DNA from: Brachycybe producta
Lineage: Eukaryota; Arthropoda; Diplopoda; Playtdesmida; Andrognathidae
Direction of reading: 5' to 3'
Assembly (NCBI GenBank): GCA_036925085.1
Contig: JAUPFP010000002.1
Location: 11,375,607-11,439,606 of the forward strand
DNA: 64,000 nucleotides
Shown piece after piece: positions 32,938 through 44,083 of this stretch. The number at the start of each line of letters is the position of its first letter. Positions within the stretch are counted from its first letter, which is position 1. The notes below the pieces were generated by a model. It made no database searches. It was not told the origin of the DNA and saw only the letters and a list, made by a program, of their open reading frames with translations. Made by a program: the position numbers and the translations under genes.

Positions 32938-33025
32938 GACTGGTTAGAAGCTAGAATGAATATATATAGCTGAATTATAAAGCTGTAGGTTAATTCTAGC
33001 CTCTAACCAGCCTCTTTGATTTAAA
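32938..33025. repeat. family D palindrome
   Basis: GACTGGTTAGAAGCTAGAAT opposes ATTCTAGCCTCTAACCAGCC and is followed by TTTGATTTAAAAAAAGCA. Confidence 0.75.
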
Positions 33026-33830
33026 AAAAGCATAATTTTGTCTTACAGGTGAGACTTGAGTGGAAACGCAGCATTTTAATTGCTTTTGCAATTGTGTAAA
33101 CCAAAGAATATTGTCAAAGTCATGTTGCAGGACTCATTAGTTTTAAGTGGAAACGTACCTTAATGAGGAAAAATGTAATCAACTTTTCGTTGTTAGTGTT
33201 TGAAGTTTGTGCAACTTGTGCGTGCTAGTTGTTGTTGTTGTTCTTAGGTTTGCGGCACACTTTCGAGCTTTTGTCTATTGAATGGTTAGGAAACACAGTT
33301 AAATGTTTGGTTAATTCTATATATGGAGTTTAAATATGACGTAATACATAAGACGATGTATAAGACAAAAGAGTTGGGTCTACATTGGAACCGGATTCGA
33401 GTCGGTATATCATTCAAATGTTAATATCATTAACAATTATTATTTAGTCAACCTCTCCTATACCAGATTGTCACAACAATCATACAAACTAATAGACGGC
33501 CATTGTTTAGTCTTGAATTGCAGACAGATTTGTTATTTGTGTAAACAAGACCACAATGAATAAATGGAAATACAGAGTATGGTTGTGTTTGCAGAACCTG
33601 GATTATTTTGTGTTCATTCGAAACACACTGAAAATGCCACCTATTGGAGGAACTAAGAATGTATTTTACCCAATCTTATTTTCAGTAAAATTCACCTCTT
33701 TTTTTTTCTTCCATTTATTTAATCATTTAAAATTGTTTTAATTTAACAATAGAACAGCACACAGAAGAGTAAAAATCATTGATCAAAAGTACCTGTTACC
33801 AGAAAAGGTGAAAAGTAAGTCATTTTGGAA

Positions 33831-34393
33831 AGTCTAGTCAATATGCGAAACGAACAATTATAGGTAAAATGCCTAAAACAACAAGACAATCTACTAAAAT
33901 GTTATTATAGGCAATATCTACATGTATAGTCTAGTCAATATGCAAAACAACCAATTATGGTTGAAAACTTCTGCACAGTAATTATGTAAAATGCCTATTA
34001 TAACAAGACAATCTACCAAAATGCAGTTTTAGGCAATATCTATAGTCTAGTCAATATGCAAAACAATTATTGGTAAAAATTTCTACACAACAATTATGTA
34101 AAATGCCTAAAACAATAAGACAATCTACCAAAATGCAGTTATAGGCAATGTATAGTCTAGTCAGTATGCAAAACAACCAATTACCGGTACGTAAAAACTT
34201 CTGTACAATAATTATCTAAAATGCCTAAAATAACAAGGCAATCTAGCAAAATACAATTATAGGAAATATCTATAATCATGTCAATATGCGAAACAACCAA
34301 TTTCTTGTACGTAAAAACTTCTGTACAATAATTATGTAAAATGCCTAAAATAACCAGACAATCTACAAAATACAATTATAGGCAATATCTTAA
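33831..34393. repeat. tandem array, about five units of 97-120 bases
   Basis: Units begin near 33831, 33928, 44044 minus 10000 (that is 34044), 34154 and 34274 with AGTCTAGTCAATATGCAAAA. They contain AATTATGTAAAATGCCTA, AACAAGACAATCTACCAAAA and TATAGGCAATATCTA. The motifs AGTCAATATGCA and GGCAATAT resemble parts of family B. Confidence 0.88.
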
Positions 34394-34606
34394 ATGCAAA
34401 TGACATCCTTGCAAATTATCTAAACCTCTAGTCATTATGCATATTTAATATCAAAATTAGTAAATTTCGCAGATTGACTAGTGATTTTTTTTTTCCAGAG
34501 AGACTTAATTTTCTACTTTTGAGCGTAACTTTAACTTTTCAGATATAAATGATCGCATTTTTTTTTGAGTTCCTGTCAAAAACAACTGTTTGTTCAACAC
34601 CCACTT

Positions 34607-34664
34607 CTCTCTCTCTCTTTCTATTTCTCTCTCTCTCTCTCTTTCTATTTCTCTCTCTCTCTCC
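34607..34664. repeat. (CT)n microsatellite
   Basis: Imperfect CT tract interrupted by TTTCTATTT. Confidence 0.85.
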
Positions 34665-34746
34665 ATTGAATTTCAATGGGGATTCTTCATTGGGATGTTT
34701 AAATGCTTTTGTGTCAAGAGAAAAAAAAACTTTCAAAAGCAGAACA

Positions 34747-34748
<2 letters not shown>

Positions 34749-34793
<45 letters not shown>
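34749..34793. repeat. (GA)n microsatellite
   Basis: About 22 GA units. With the (CT)n tract 85 bases upstream it could form a long inverted repeat. Confidence 0.92.
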
Positions 34794-34796
<3 letters not shown>

Positions 34797-35540
34797 CAAT
34801 TGTGTTATTATTATTATCCCATAGTATTCAATGGAAAAGGAAAAACGACGGTGGATTTTTAAGAGTTTTGTACTGCTGCTGATTTCAAGGGGATGCTTTA
34901 CTGTCTATTCTATACTGTAGTATAGAATGTACAATATACATAAAGGGGTGGGGGAGTGGTATTTCAAGGGGAAAGAAAGATGGTGAGAAATTTGTTTGCC
35001 GGCTTGTTATTGGGGGGTGGGGGGAGACTACATATATATATTGTATGAACGCGCGTGCCGTGTACACGTGTTTGTATACTTTATTCCATTAGAAAACATA
35101 ATTGCGTTTGTCTTTGTTCGCTTTTATATTTTTCAACGTGGATTCTTCTTCGGTTTCTGCAAGGAAGCAAGCAAGCAGTTCTCTCTCTCTTTCAATGTAG
35201 ATTTTTCTATTGAAATATGAATGATGCATGCGTTTAGGTTAAAAATTCATCTCAGAATACAATGTGTTAGAAGAAAGAGAGAAAAAAAAATAAACCGCAG
35301 TTTTCAAATAAATAGGTTAGAGTGAAAATCTTTTTTCACAGGATTTCATCCTGAATGAAGAAAGTGTAAAAAAGCTTGAAGCGAATCGTCTGATTTGAGA
35401 TACAACAACAAAAGCTGAGTGCTTTTTTTATGTTGTACAGTGTAAACATAGCTTAGACTTTATAATTTTTAAGTTTTATAAATTTCATCCACAAATAATC
35501 GAGTTCAATTATGAAGTGCAATATAGCATTCAAAGTTTGT

Positions 35541-35703
35541 TAGAAACTAGAATGGTAGACATTTATGCAACAAGTGGTTTCATGATGGATATTTTAAATG
35601 ACAAAATTATTTTGAAATTGTCATAATTGTCATATAATCATTTTTTTAAAAAAAAATGTCGTCGTCATATGTATGTACATGTGGTGATATTCTAGTTTCT
35701 AAC
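35541..35703. repeat. family E palindromic element, diverged
   Basis: GTTAGAAACTAGAATGGTAG on the left and ATATTCTAGTTTCTAAC on the right. Confidence 0.65.
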
Positions 35704-36221
35704 AACTCCAGGTCACTTTCTTAAAACAATTGACAAAAATGTATTGTTGGTAAACCTGGAAAAGGGACAGCAGCAGATAATTATGGAGTAATAAATACTT
35801 TTCCAGTAAAATTTGCAAGACAAGTTTGTCTTCGTTTCTGGTTTGATTCGAATGTCATGTGGCCTGGTTTGAGGCTTTTCTATTAGTTGCTTACGATAAT
35901 ACTTCGCAAAAATTTACTACACAAGAATCGGTAAAGTGCAAATGGATTATCTTGAGTCTATTAAGTTCAAAAAGAAGTTTTGCAAGACATTGTCTTCATT
36001 TCCGGTTTAAGAGAGGGTACATGATTCGAAAATTGTGTTTTAATGCAAGGCGAGGCTGGTTATAGGTGTTTGTGATGATGCAACTTAAATTTCACACATA
36101 TTTTGGTTTCATTATGTTCCCTGTGGAGTTTGCAAGACAACAAAGTCTTCATTTCCGGTTAGCAATGTCTTATTTGAAAGTTATACTAATTCAAAATGGT
36201 TGTAAGTAAGGTTTTACTGTA

Positions 36222-36611
36222 AAGACTCGTTTTCACGGCGATAGTTCTTTCATGAGAGTAGCTGTCATGAAAGTTGCGATAGTTCACTCTCATGATAGCA
36301 ACTGTCTAGCTAACTGTCACATGACAAGTGCGACGTCTACTTCATAGACATCATTGAGTCAAGAACAGTGTTGCCTCTCTCTCCCTCCAGAAGCCAAATT
36401 TCCCTACAAAGTGGATATATTTCCCTAAAAGCGGTGGTCACTCAACAACTATTACTATCGTGACAGTATACTATCAACTATCTAGTCAAACGAGATAGGT
36501 GTGATAGTGCTATCGCGACAGTGCGATAGTGACTATCATGTGGTTTTCACGATGATAGGTTCTCGCGATAGTTGCTCTCATGACAGCAACTATCGTGAAA
36601 ACGGGGCTTAA
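36222..36611. mobile_element. family F element F2, uninterrupted
   Basis: AGACTCGTTTTCACGGCGAT and ATCGTGAAAACGGGGCTTA are imperfect inverted ends. Many internal CTATC..GATAG and TCATGA motifs repeat. It matches F1 in reverse orientation. Confidence 0.78.
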
Positions 36612-37425
36612 GACAGGCTAATATCGACCTGTAAAGTTTAGTAAGGAATTTGAGAATGAACCTGAGAGAATAACACACACCACTCCCTGTATGAGAACAT
36701 CATTTTCAATCACTAATGTCACATTTTTTTCTTGCTTTTAAATATGACTGGACATTGCTTTTAATAATATAAAGATACATACACCCTCTCATACTTTCTC
36801 TCTATTTACTTTTGTAAAACAAATTCAATTTAGAAAGTGTATTACCATCCATTCCACTGACCATTGGCCGTTTCTCTCTAATGATACAAGAAAAAAAGAC
36901 ATGAAGACCGAATGGCGGCTGTGTGTTGTGTGGTGGTGAAAACCCGGGGGGGGGGATGGAGAATATAAAGAAAAATTCTTCTTATGAAGTTATTTTCTCT
37001 TTTCTAGTCTCCAATCTTTATAAATGCATGCGGGTGGGGTGAGGGATGTATGTTTTTGATATAATGTAGGAAAGGGGGGGGGGGGGGTTGGTAGTGAATG
37101 GAGATGGGGTTTGTGTGCATTTAATCTGGAAATCGAGCGTAAAAGCCCTGGGTCCGAAAAAAAAAACAGTGAAGAAAGAGAGAGAGAATGAGAAGGGACA
37201 GTGGGCAGTTAAGAGATGGACGACTAGGAAGTCCACTTTGGCCGTTTAATCTGCAACGCCATAAAACATATCTTGAGATGAGAATGAAGAAAATGGACAG
37301 AAAAGAGAGAAAGTGGAACCGAAAACGTAATCATAACTTCAGAAAGATAAAAAAAGTTTTATTTTTGAAAGCTGCTCACAAAAACTAAAATAAAAATTGT
37401 GATATTATGAGAGTTCAGTCATAGA

Positions 37426-37585
37426 GAGAAAGAGAGAGAGAGAGAGAGATAGTTAAAATGGGAGGAGAAAAGATGAAAATATGGAATGAAAATTTCATTA
37501 TTTACAACCAAAAGAGAGAGGAATAGACGGAGAGAGGGAGGGAGAGAGAGAGGGAGGGATATAGATGGAGAGAGAGAAATATTTG
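37426..37585. repeat. (GA)n-rich stretch
   Basis: Several GA and GGGA runs, separated by TAGTTAAAATGGG-type sequence. Confidence 0.8.
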
Positions 37586-37852
37586 AGCAAGTGATTGGGG
37601 GGGGGGGGGGTGGGGAAGAATGCATTACTGAATATAAGTAACCCAGTTAAACTGGACATATGAGGGTCAGTTATGAAATCATAGGTTGGTTCACAGATTA
37701 ACCTCTGTATTCTAAAGTGCTGCTTAAAATAAAGCTAAACTTAAAACTTTGGCAACATTTTTTAATGGAGAATTTTTGAGTGTTTACTTTGTGGTAAGCT
37801 TTGCTTTGTATTAAGTATAGATGAGCAAACACGAAGGAGAAATTGAAAGTGT

Positions 37853-37935
37853 GCTAGAAACTAGAATGGTAGCCGAATCAGCCGAAAGCTTATTTTGAAA
37901 AATGGCAACATAAAATTACCCTTCTAGTTTCTAAA
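37853..37935. repeat. family E element, internally deleted
   Basis: GTGTGCTAGAAACTAGAATG and ACCCTTCTAGTTTCTAAA with only a short middle. Confidence 0.75.
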
Positions 37936-38017
37936 AAAAAACATTTAAAAGTTTTTCGTAATCTTGCTCTCTAAAGACACAGTTAGGAGAGACACTAAGA
38001 AGAAATTGAAAGTGTGT

Positions 38018-38215
38018 TAGAAACTAGAACAGCAGTTGAGTCAGTTAATATTTTTCATAATATCTTTCAAAATAAACTTTTTTTATAAACAAAAATTAAA
38101 AAAATATAATCTGCTTAAAGTTGGATCATTTTCAAACTGAAATAAAAGTTTATTTTGAAAGATATCAAGATGAAAATACCCTTAATTGATTGAGCTACCC
38201 TTCTAGTTTCTAAAC
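38018..38215. repeat. family E palindromic element
   Basis: The left arm is GTTAGAAACTAGAACAG. The right arm is ATTTTGAAAGATATCAAGAT and ATACCCTTAATTGATTGAGC, then CTTCTAGTTTCTAAA. Confidence 0.85.
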
Positions 38216-38742
38216 CACTTTCAAATTGCTCTTTAATTTTGCACCTGAAAGACAGAAAGTTTATCAAAGAGTTCAAGAAGCCCCGTTTACACAAACTTGA
38301 TAAAAATCAGATGGATTCAAGTGATGGTGATTCATACTAGAAACATATAAATATCGTGTGTTAATTCCTGAAATTCGTCCACAATTCATGGAAATTGTCC
38401 TTTTCAAATAAATCTTATTGTCTGCGGGGTTTTTTGTTCTGTGGTACAAGTATATTTATTTAATCAGGTAATAAGTGTAATGACACGCACGCATGGCACG
38501 GTATGGCATCACGTAATAACAACAAATCAAGGTGTACACATTTAAAGTACACTAGTGTGTTCTATCAGTGTCAATGGACAATGCATTAGCAGAGCTTTAT
38601 TTGAAGTTGGAACAATCTCTTATCATTTGTTTAGAAAAAACAATAGGATTCTAAGTAGAGAACCTATAATTATTAATAACTTATGACGTGTCATATGGTG
38701 TACCAACAAAGGTGCATTCGAGAACTCTATCTTCTATAGTGT

Positions 38743-39180
38743 ATGATTGCTGTAAGGGATTGTTCAGTGAGGCGTTTGTTAAACACTGCAACATTACCTC
38801 GACAACTGACTTCAACTCAAAAAATGTCATGGCAATTTTGCAGACAATCAGAGTCTAAGTGGAAACACTCCTTTAGAAACAGACATTTTACTGCAAAACT
38901 ACACTTCAGACGAAGAACCACCAGGCGAGAATCGCCAGGCACACCGTATCCAGCGACTTGACAACATCCTCGTCGGACACAAGTGACTTGTATCTGGATA
39001 CATGTGGCCAGGGATGTTGCGCATCCAAGTTGCACGTCACAGTTCTGCAATGGATTTGCTGACCACTGGTGGTGTCATTGCTGCATTTGTATTCGCTTCT
39101 ATAGGTACTGACTGAGCAATATTTTCCATTTGAAGTGGGGAAAACAGTGAAACAAGCTACATTCTTTAATGTCATTTGCA
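38743..39180. other. compositionally distinct stretch, possible decayed coding repeat
   Basis: The stretch is less AT-rich than its neighbours and stays open in overlapping + and - frames of about 70-90 codons (for example - strand 39181 to 38906, with Cys and His spread along it). I recognise no family in any frame. It could be a fragment of a transposon gene or simply unusual spacer. Confidence 0.2.
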
Positions 39181-40803
39181 TTTGTATCCGTATTCCGCAA
39201 AGATGTCTTCATGTCGTCGGAAAACATTGCTTGCGACTATGTTTCCTGCGATTATCGGCTGTTTTGTATTAAGGCTTTAGATTCTTTAGAATATTACAAA
39301 CAGTATGCCTCATTTTTTTGCAATAAAAATGTTCCTATTAGGTTTTCTTTCTGTGCATTTTATAGAGTAATCTTCTGATGTAAACGTATCGGTATATAAA
39401 ATTCAAAATTGCTTTGTTATATAATGTAATTGGGGACAGTTCTTCCACCCTCTCTGCAAGTTAAGTAAGTAACCCATGGTTATACAGGCTATGGATGGAT
39501 CTAGACTTTAGAGGAGGTTCTTACAAACTCCGCCACATGCTCACCCTTAGCTCCTCAGTGCCCACAACCTAGACACACACATTGAGGGGTTTTTTTTTCT
39601 CTCTCAGTTTTCTAGGAAGAAAGAGAGAGAATGAGAGATGACACACAATGGGGTTTCTCCGGAACAAACATTTAATTTTGCGCGCCACCAGCTGATGTGC
39701 AGCTGACGCGCCCTTTATGTCTGCCATATTGCCCACCCAACTGTTTCACCATTATTCCATGTCAACAATGGTGCTTTAACTTGCTTCCCCTCAACAAAAA
39801 AAAATCGTTTACTACAGGCACACCACCCCCACCCTCATCGTCCTCATGTAATAGTGTAAGATGAAGAAAATTGCTATCAGAGGAACCCTATTGCGTTTAC
39901 GATTAAAATTGGGGGTTGAGTTGAAACATCCCTTTTTTTTCTGGCTATTTTGTTTGGAGGGCAAGAAAAAGTGGACGTTTGGTGGTGTATTTGGTTGTGT
40001 TTTGTTGTTATGAGGTTTGACAGCAAGCAGCCCTGACACACACAGGACACTTGGGTTCAACTGGACTTCCTTCCATCTTGTGGGATCTGATGAAGTTCTA
40101 AAATTCGGCATTTTGACCTCATGAATCTCTTCTTCTTCTTCTTGTCTCTTATGTCATCAGTTCTCTGTGGAGTGTGTGGACATGTGTGACTTTATGGTAT
40201 ATGCCTGTTATAGTATCTCACTTCCGGTTTGAAGTGTCCATTGGTGTTGTTTCTTCTTCCTGTCTCATCTTTGAACTTATTTTTCTCTCAACTGGACACT
40301 TACATCTCTTTCTATTTCAATGAAGGTTTGAAGTTTTGAGAATTATTTTAGTATAAAAGTTGTAGTAAGTAGTGGGGGGACCCCCTGAGAGAGGTCATTC
40401 TTGAGGTTTAATTCATATTTATTAGGGGTTTGATGTCCCTTAGATTATGATTTTATGACTTGAGGAAGGAACTTGAATAAGGTTTAATTGTTTTGCTTCG
40501 CAATTGTAATTTTTTGCTCAAAATGAAAGAAGATTTGACACTTCACTTTAAAAAAACCCATCTGAACTTCAACTTTGAACCCTGTTCAAAAGGTAAAAGT
40601 TGAAAGTTCAAGTAAGGGTCTTGGTACACTTACCACTTTGCTGGTCGATTGCGAAATGTTCGCCTACAAAATGAAGTTGCAGGTGGTTGATGCGTGGTTA
40701 CAGTGTATTTTTTATGGAAAGATTCAAAGTGGTTCGGTTTTTAAGCGACAAACCGACTTCATTTTGCAGTCGAAATCGACCACCAAAAGTGTGGGTCATG
40801 TGT

Positions 40804-41103
40804 AGGGCTCGGATTTTGATGCACTATCAACCGGACTGTTTCTCAATTTGTGGCCCAAGTGCCAATTGTGAAGTGAATCGTTTAGATAATAAAAAAAAAC
40901 AATTGTTCTTTCTAATTAAAAACAATGGTTAGAGGCTAGAACTCTAGTTGACAACTAGACATCTAGCCTCTCTACCCAGTTTTTTTGATTAGAAATAACA
41001 TAAGTGCAGTTGTTGCTCTAATGATGACTACTTCACATTTGGCTCTTGGGCCACAAATTGAGAAACATTCCGGTTGATATTGCATCAAAATCCGAGCCCT
41101 AGT
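40804..41103. mobile_element. inverted-repeat element Q1 with a D palindrome at its centre
   Basis: TAGGGCTCGGATTTTGATGC opposes ATCAAAATCCGAGCCCTA. Inner arms include TTTCTCAATTTGTGGCCCAA and its complement. The centre holds GGTTAGAGGCTAGA / TCTAGCCTCT. Q2 at 49409 has the same plan. Confidence 0.85.
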
Positions 41104-41186
41104 CATGTGTAATTCCAACCCTTAGAAAGGTTCGGTGCATTTTTGAAGGTTATTATTTTTGAACTCTTTGAGTTATTCTATAATAA

Positions 41187-41352
41187 AATAATAGAAACTA
41201 GAAAGTGTTTTAGAAACTAGAAGGATAGCTCAATCACTTAAGGTTATTTTCATATTTTTCAAAATAAACTCACAACAAACAAAATCACATAAAAAGCTTA
41301 TGAAACTATATCAACATATGAATATTGTGCTACCATTCTAGTTTCTAAAACA
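41187..41352. repeat. family E palindromic element
   Basis: GTGTTTTAGAAACTAGAAGG, CTCAATCACTTAAGGTTATT and the right end CATTCTAGTTTCTAAAACA. Confidence 0.8.
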
Positions 41353-42161
41353 TTTTTCAAGTTTCTCTTCATATTTTGAACCTGAGACAGTCCAGTTCGA
41401 GAGGCCCCGTTTACACTTTAAAACAACCTTAAAGAAAAAAAATTGTAAGTGTTCCGAGATGCACCTTTGAATATTGCAGAACATTAGACAGAGAAACATT
41501 GTTAACGTAGTTGTGACAGTCACAGTGTATGATCTAGTTTCTATTTAACAACGTTTCTGTTCATTTAGTTGTCCTGAAAGAGAAGAATAATCATAAGAAT
41601 TCGACAAAGGAGCCATTTTTAAACTTTAAAAACCATATTTTCAGTGGTGAAAGTTCTCTGCAATGTGTATTCTAGTATGCAATATAGAGTTTGCCTGAAA
41701 AAAAGTGCAACAACAACAAATGATATTGTGCTTTTTGGTGATAAGGGCAAAAGTGATTTTTAATTCGCACTTAACACGAGTTTTAATTATCACTTAAAAT
41801 GTTCGCTTTGTTGCCTTTTTTAAGTTTTCCTGAAGGCATTTTTCGGGCGGAATGGCTCAATTATGGAAAACTGTTTTAAAGGGTTTTTTTTTGTTCTCTC
41901 TTTTCCACATTTTTTTTTGATTATGATAAAAGAAGAGACAAATTAAAAAGAAAGCAAATTAGAGAAGAAGAGGGGGGGGGGGGGGTAGATATATTTCCTA
42001 TATTAAAACAGAATGAAAGAAGAAAAAAAAGGTTTTGTTTAAGAAGATATGGAGTTAAAAAGGGGGTGTTGGAAATAAAAGGGAACTCTTGAGGGAATCA
42101 TACACCACCACCACCATATTAACATTTATGGTGGCTTATTACACGGATTTCTGATTTTGTT

Positions 42162-42182
42162 CATATATATATATATATATAT
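42162..42182. repeat. (AT)n microsatellite
   Basis: About ten AT units. Confidence 0.85.
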
Positions 42183-42285
42183 GAATAAACTACTGGATTG
42201 TAAAAGAGAGACAAAATGTGTCTATTTATGAATGTAATTATTAGATGTTTTCATTCATTCATTACTAACAATGCCTCATACAACA

Positions 42286-42492
42286 ACAGGCATTTAGAAA
42301 TCGGGAAGAACATAAGTTGGCTCCGCCCTTGTTATGACGACCGGCAACTTCTAATTGGCTGGGTTATGTAGTCTGACGTCACATATTCCGCCCTTTTCAA
42401 CGTCAGACTACATAACCAGCCAATTAGAAGTTGCCAGTCGTCATAAAAAGGGCGGAGCCAACTTATGTTCTTCCCGATTTCTAAATGCATGT
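42286..42492. mobile_element. family A palindromic MITE, copy A9
   Basis: The ends are ACAGGCATTTAGAAATCGGG and GATTTCTAAATGCATGT. CATACAAC flanks it on both sides (CATACAACA / CATACAACT as 9-mers). Confidence 0.93.
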
Positions 42493-42499
42493 CATACAA

Positions 42500-42815
42500 C
42501 TCCATAAAAAAATACTTGTGTAAATTGCAAGGTAGATGGCGCCTGCAACCTCCATAGGTGTGGCCAACTCCACTCAAAAATTAGTTGAAGAATTGCATTG
42601 AGAATGCACCCTTTTCGCTCTAAAAACGTCCAAAACAACCTTAATTATCAGCACGTGACAAACGTGTAGAAATAGCGATGACGCAAATTAAAAGTTTGCC
42701 ACGTGCAAAAAAATGGAAGGTGAGTCAAGAGTTGAAGAAGTGTCAGTACATTTCTATGAGAAGAGGGCTAGTGGCGCCATCTAATGCTACACGCACAATT
42801 ATTGCATTCTTAATA
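42500..42815 (+). repeat. family H repeat, copy H1
   Basis: Segments AAATACTTGTGTAAATTGCA, GTAGATGGCGCCTGCAACCT, ACCTTAATTATCAGCACGTG, GCGATGACGCAAATTAAAAG and CTAGTGGCGCCATCTAATG match H2 in the same order. No terminal repeats were identified, so its class is unknown; a SINE or a degraded element is possible. Confidence 0.8.
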
Positions 42816-42878
42816 GCAGAAATGACAAAAAATACGCAAAAGAGAAACACAAAAAGGGATTCAATGTGAAAATACTTG

Positions 42879-43016
42879 ACAAGTGTGCCTAGCACTAAAA
42901 TTTCGTTTGCCCCGCCCTTTTATGACATTAAACCAAGTAACAAACCAATTAGAAATTCATGGCGTTCATAGAAGGGCGGGGCAAACGAAATTTTAGTGCT
43001 GGGCACACTTGCCTGT
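42879..43016. mobile_element. family C MITE C4, 100 bases upstream of exon d
   Basis: ACAAGTGTGCCTAGCACTAA opposes GTGCTGGGCACACTTGCCTG. The inner arms TTCGTTTGCCCCGCCC and GGGCGGGGCAAACGAA match exactly. Its end is 100 bases before the first base of exon d. Confidence 0.9.
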
Positions 43017-43116
43017 TCTTTAAACCCATCTTTCTCAGCCCCATTTTCCATATTTTCTATAAGATTTGTGAACATTCAACTTTAATAATTTGGTGTAGTC
43101 TCCTTGTCTGTTTCAG

Positions 43117-43246
43117 CGACCTCCCTCGTCTTCACTGTCCTACAGCCAAGGACAGGATGACGTCCGATCTCCAGCTTCCGGTGGAACTCCTGGACCCCTT
43201 TCACAACAACCCAGTTTACAAAGTGTGGACAACAACAGTGAAGCAG
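43117..43246 (+). CDS. hth: MEIS/Homothorax homolog, internal exon d (linker before homeodomain)
   Basis: This exon of 130 bases encodes 43 residues plus one base of the next codon (phase 1 exit). The peptide has RPPSSSLSYSQGQDDVRSP, then SGGTPGPLSQQPSLQS and VDNNSEA, followed by a split Gly codon. Fly Homothorax has RPPSSSLSYG, DDARSP and STPGPLSQQP in the same order. Vertebrate MEIS1 has SWNRDHDDTASTRS, GGTPGPSS and GDNSSEQG and also exits in phase 1. The acceptor is CTGTTTCAG and the donor is GTAAGA. This is a flexible Ser/Pro-rich linker between the MEIS domain and the homeodomain. An acidic segment and the KKRGIFPKVATN homeodomain start should come next, but no such exon is visible up to 64000. 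A family C inverted-repeat element ends 100 bases upstream of the acceptor. Confidence 0.95.
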
Positions 43247-44083
43247 GTAAGAAAGAAAAAACCTTCTTTACATTGTTTTTTTAATGGTAACTAACACTTT
43301 TGAAAAAAGTCCTGATTTAAATATTTATTATCCATTTTTTGCCCACAATTTAGCCCTAGTTTTGATTTCTATAAGCCTCTAACCCAAACCCCCCTTTCCC
43401 CCGCCCCCTTTTATATATATATATATATTAACTGTATCCTATTTGACACAAAAGCATTTTTAAGGCGATCAATTGCTGCCTTTTCTTGTAAGTGGTAAGT
43501 TTAATCCTGTTATAAGGGGATGATGGGATACTGGAGTGAAGGGATCGCCATTTTGGCCCACAAAAACACACTCACAATGGAGTTCTCTTCTTCCTTTGGA
43601 GTTCATTTGCTTCTTATTGGGGGAACCCTCAACTTTCTTTTTTCTTATAAATTGGAAACAAGTTTAAGGAATATGGGATGTCTGAAGTCTCTTTGGACTT
43701 TCAAATAAATGAAGAGGATCATTACATTGGACACATTTGAACATGATGAACTTTTATTGAAGTCAGGGTTTCGTTAAGGGGTGGATGGTTGGAGGGGTGT
43801 TCATTTAACTTGGGCGTTGAACTGAAGGATTGAAAATCCGATTTATTTGAGATTTTTGTTCAAAAGTTGACTCGGAAGTTGAAATTGGGGTGAAGAAGTT
43901 GATTTTGTGTTCTCTTATTATCCAATTATGAGCCCCAGATTTACTTTACTTATCGTAAATTGTCGTCAATTTCCAAGTTTAAATTAGTTTACAGAAAGAA
44001 AAAGGGACCCTAATTTTGGATCATTAGCTTCCTTTTTTACAACATGAAGGCTTTTTGACTGTTTTAACTTTTAATCAGACTTT

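Larger units (their letters stand above)
19827..43116 (+). other. large intron between exons c and d
   Basis: About 23.3 kb. Listed elements include the G pair (19897-20473), E/J nested repeats (20701-21030), a palindrome (22384-22523), A copies at 24660, 26497, 29428, 29692, 30696 and 42286, B palindromes at 28815 and 30512, a Helitron-like copy (32084-32575), a tandem array (33831-34393), an F element (36222-36611), and a Q element (40804-41103). Spacers at 21040-22380, 23080-24400, 27030-28340, 34810-35540, 36620-37850 and 39190-40800 are low-complexity, T-rich or poly-G-rich DNA where I recognise no gene. Isolated open frames of under 100 codons there show no family resemblance. Confidence 0.75.

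Noticed and set aside
33831..34393. Regular repeats separated by variable sequence, reminiscent of a CRISPR array
   Set aside because: Units are contiguous 97-120-base tandem duplicates with drift throughout, without short identical repeats and unique spacers, in a eukaryotic intron.
34539..34862. Open frames made of SLSLSL or RERERE
   Set aside because: Direct translations of (CT)n and (GA)n tracts; the same applies at 59645-59980 and 61046-61255.
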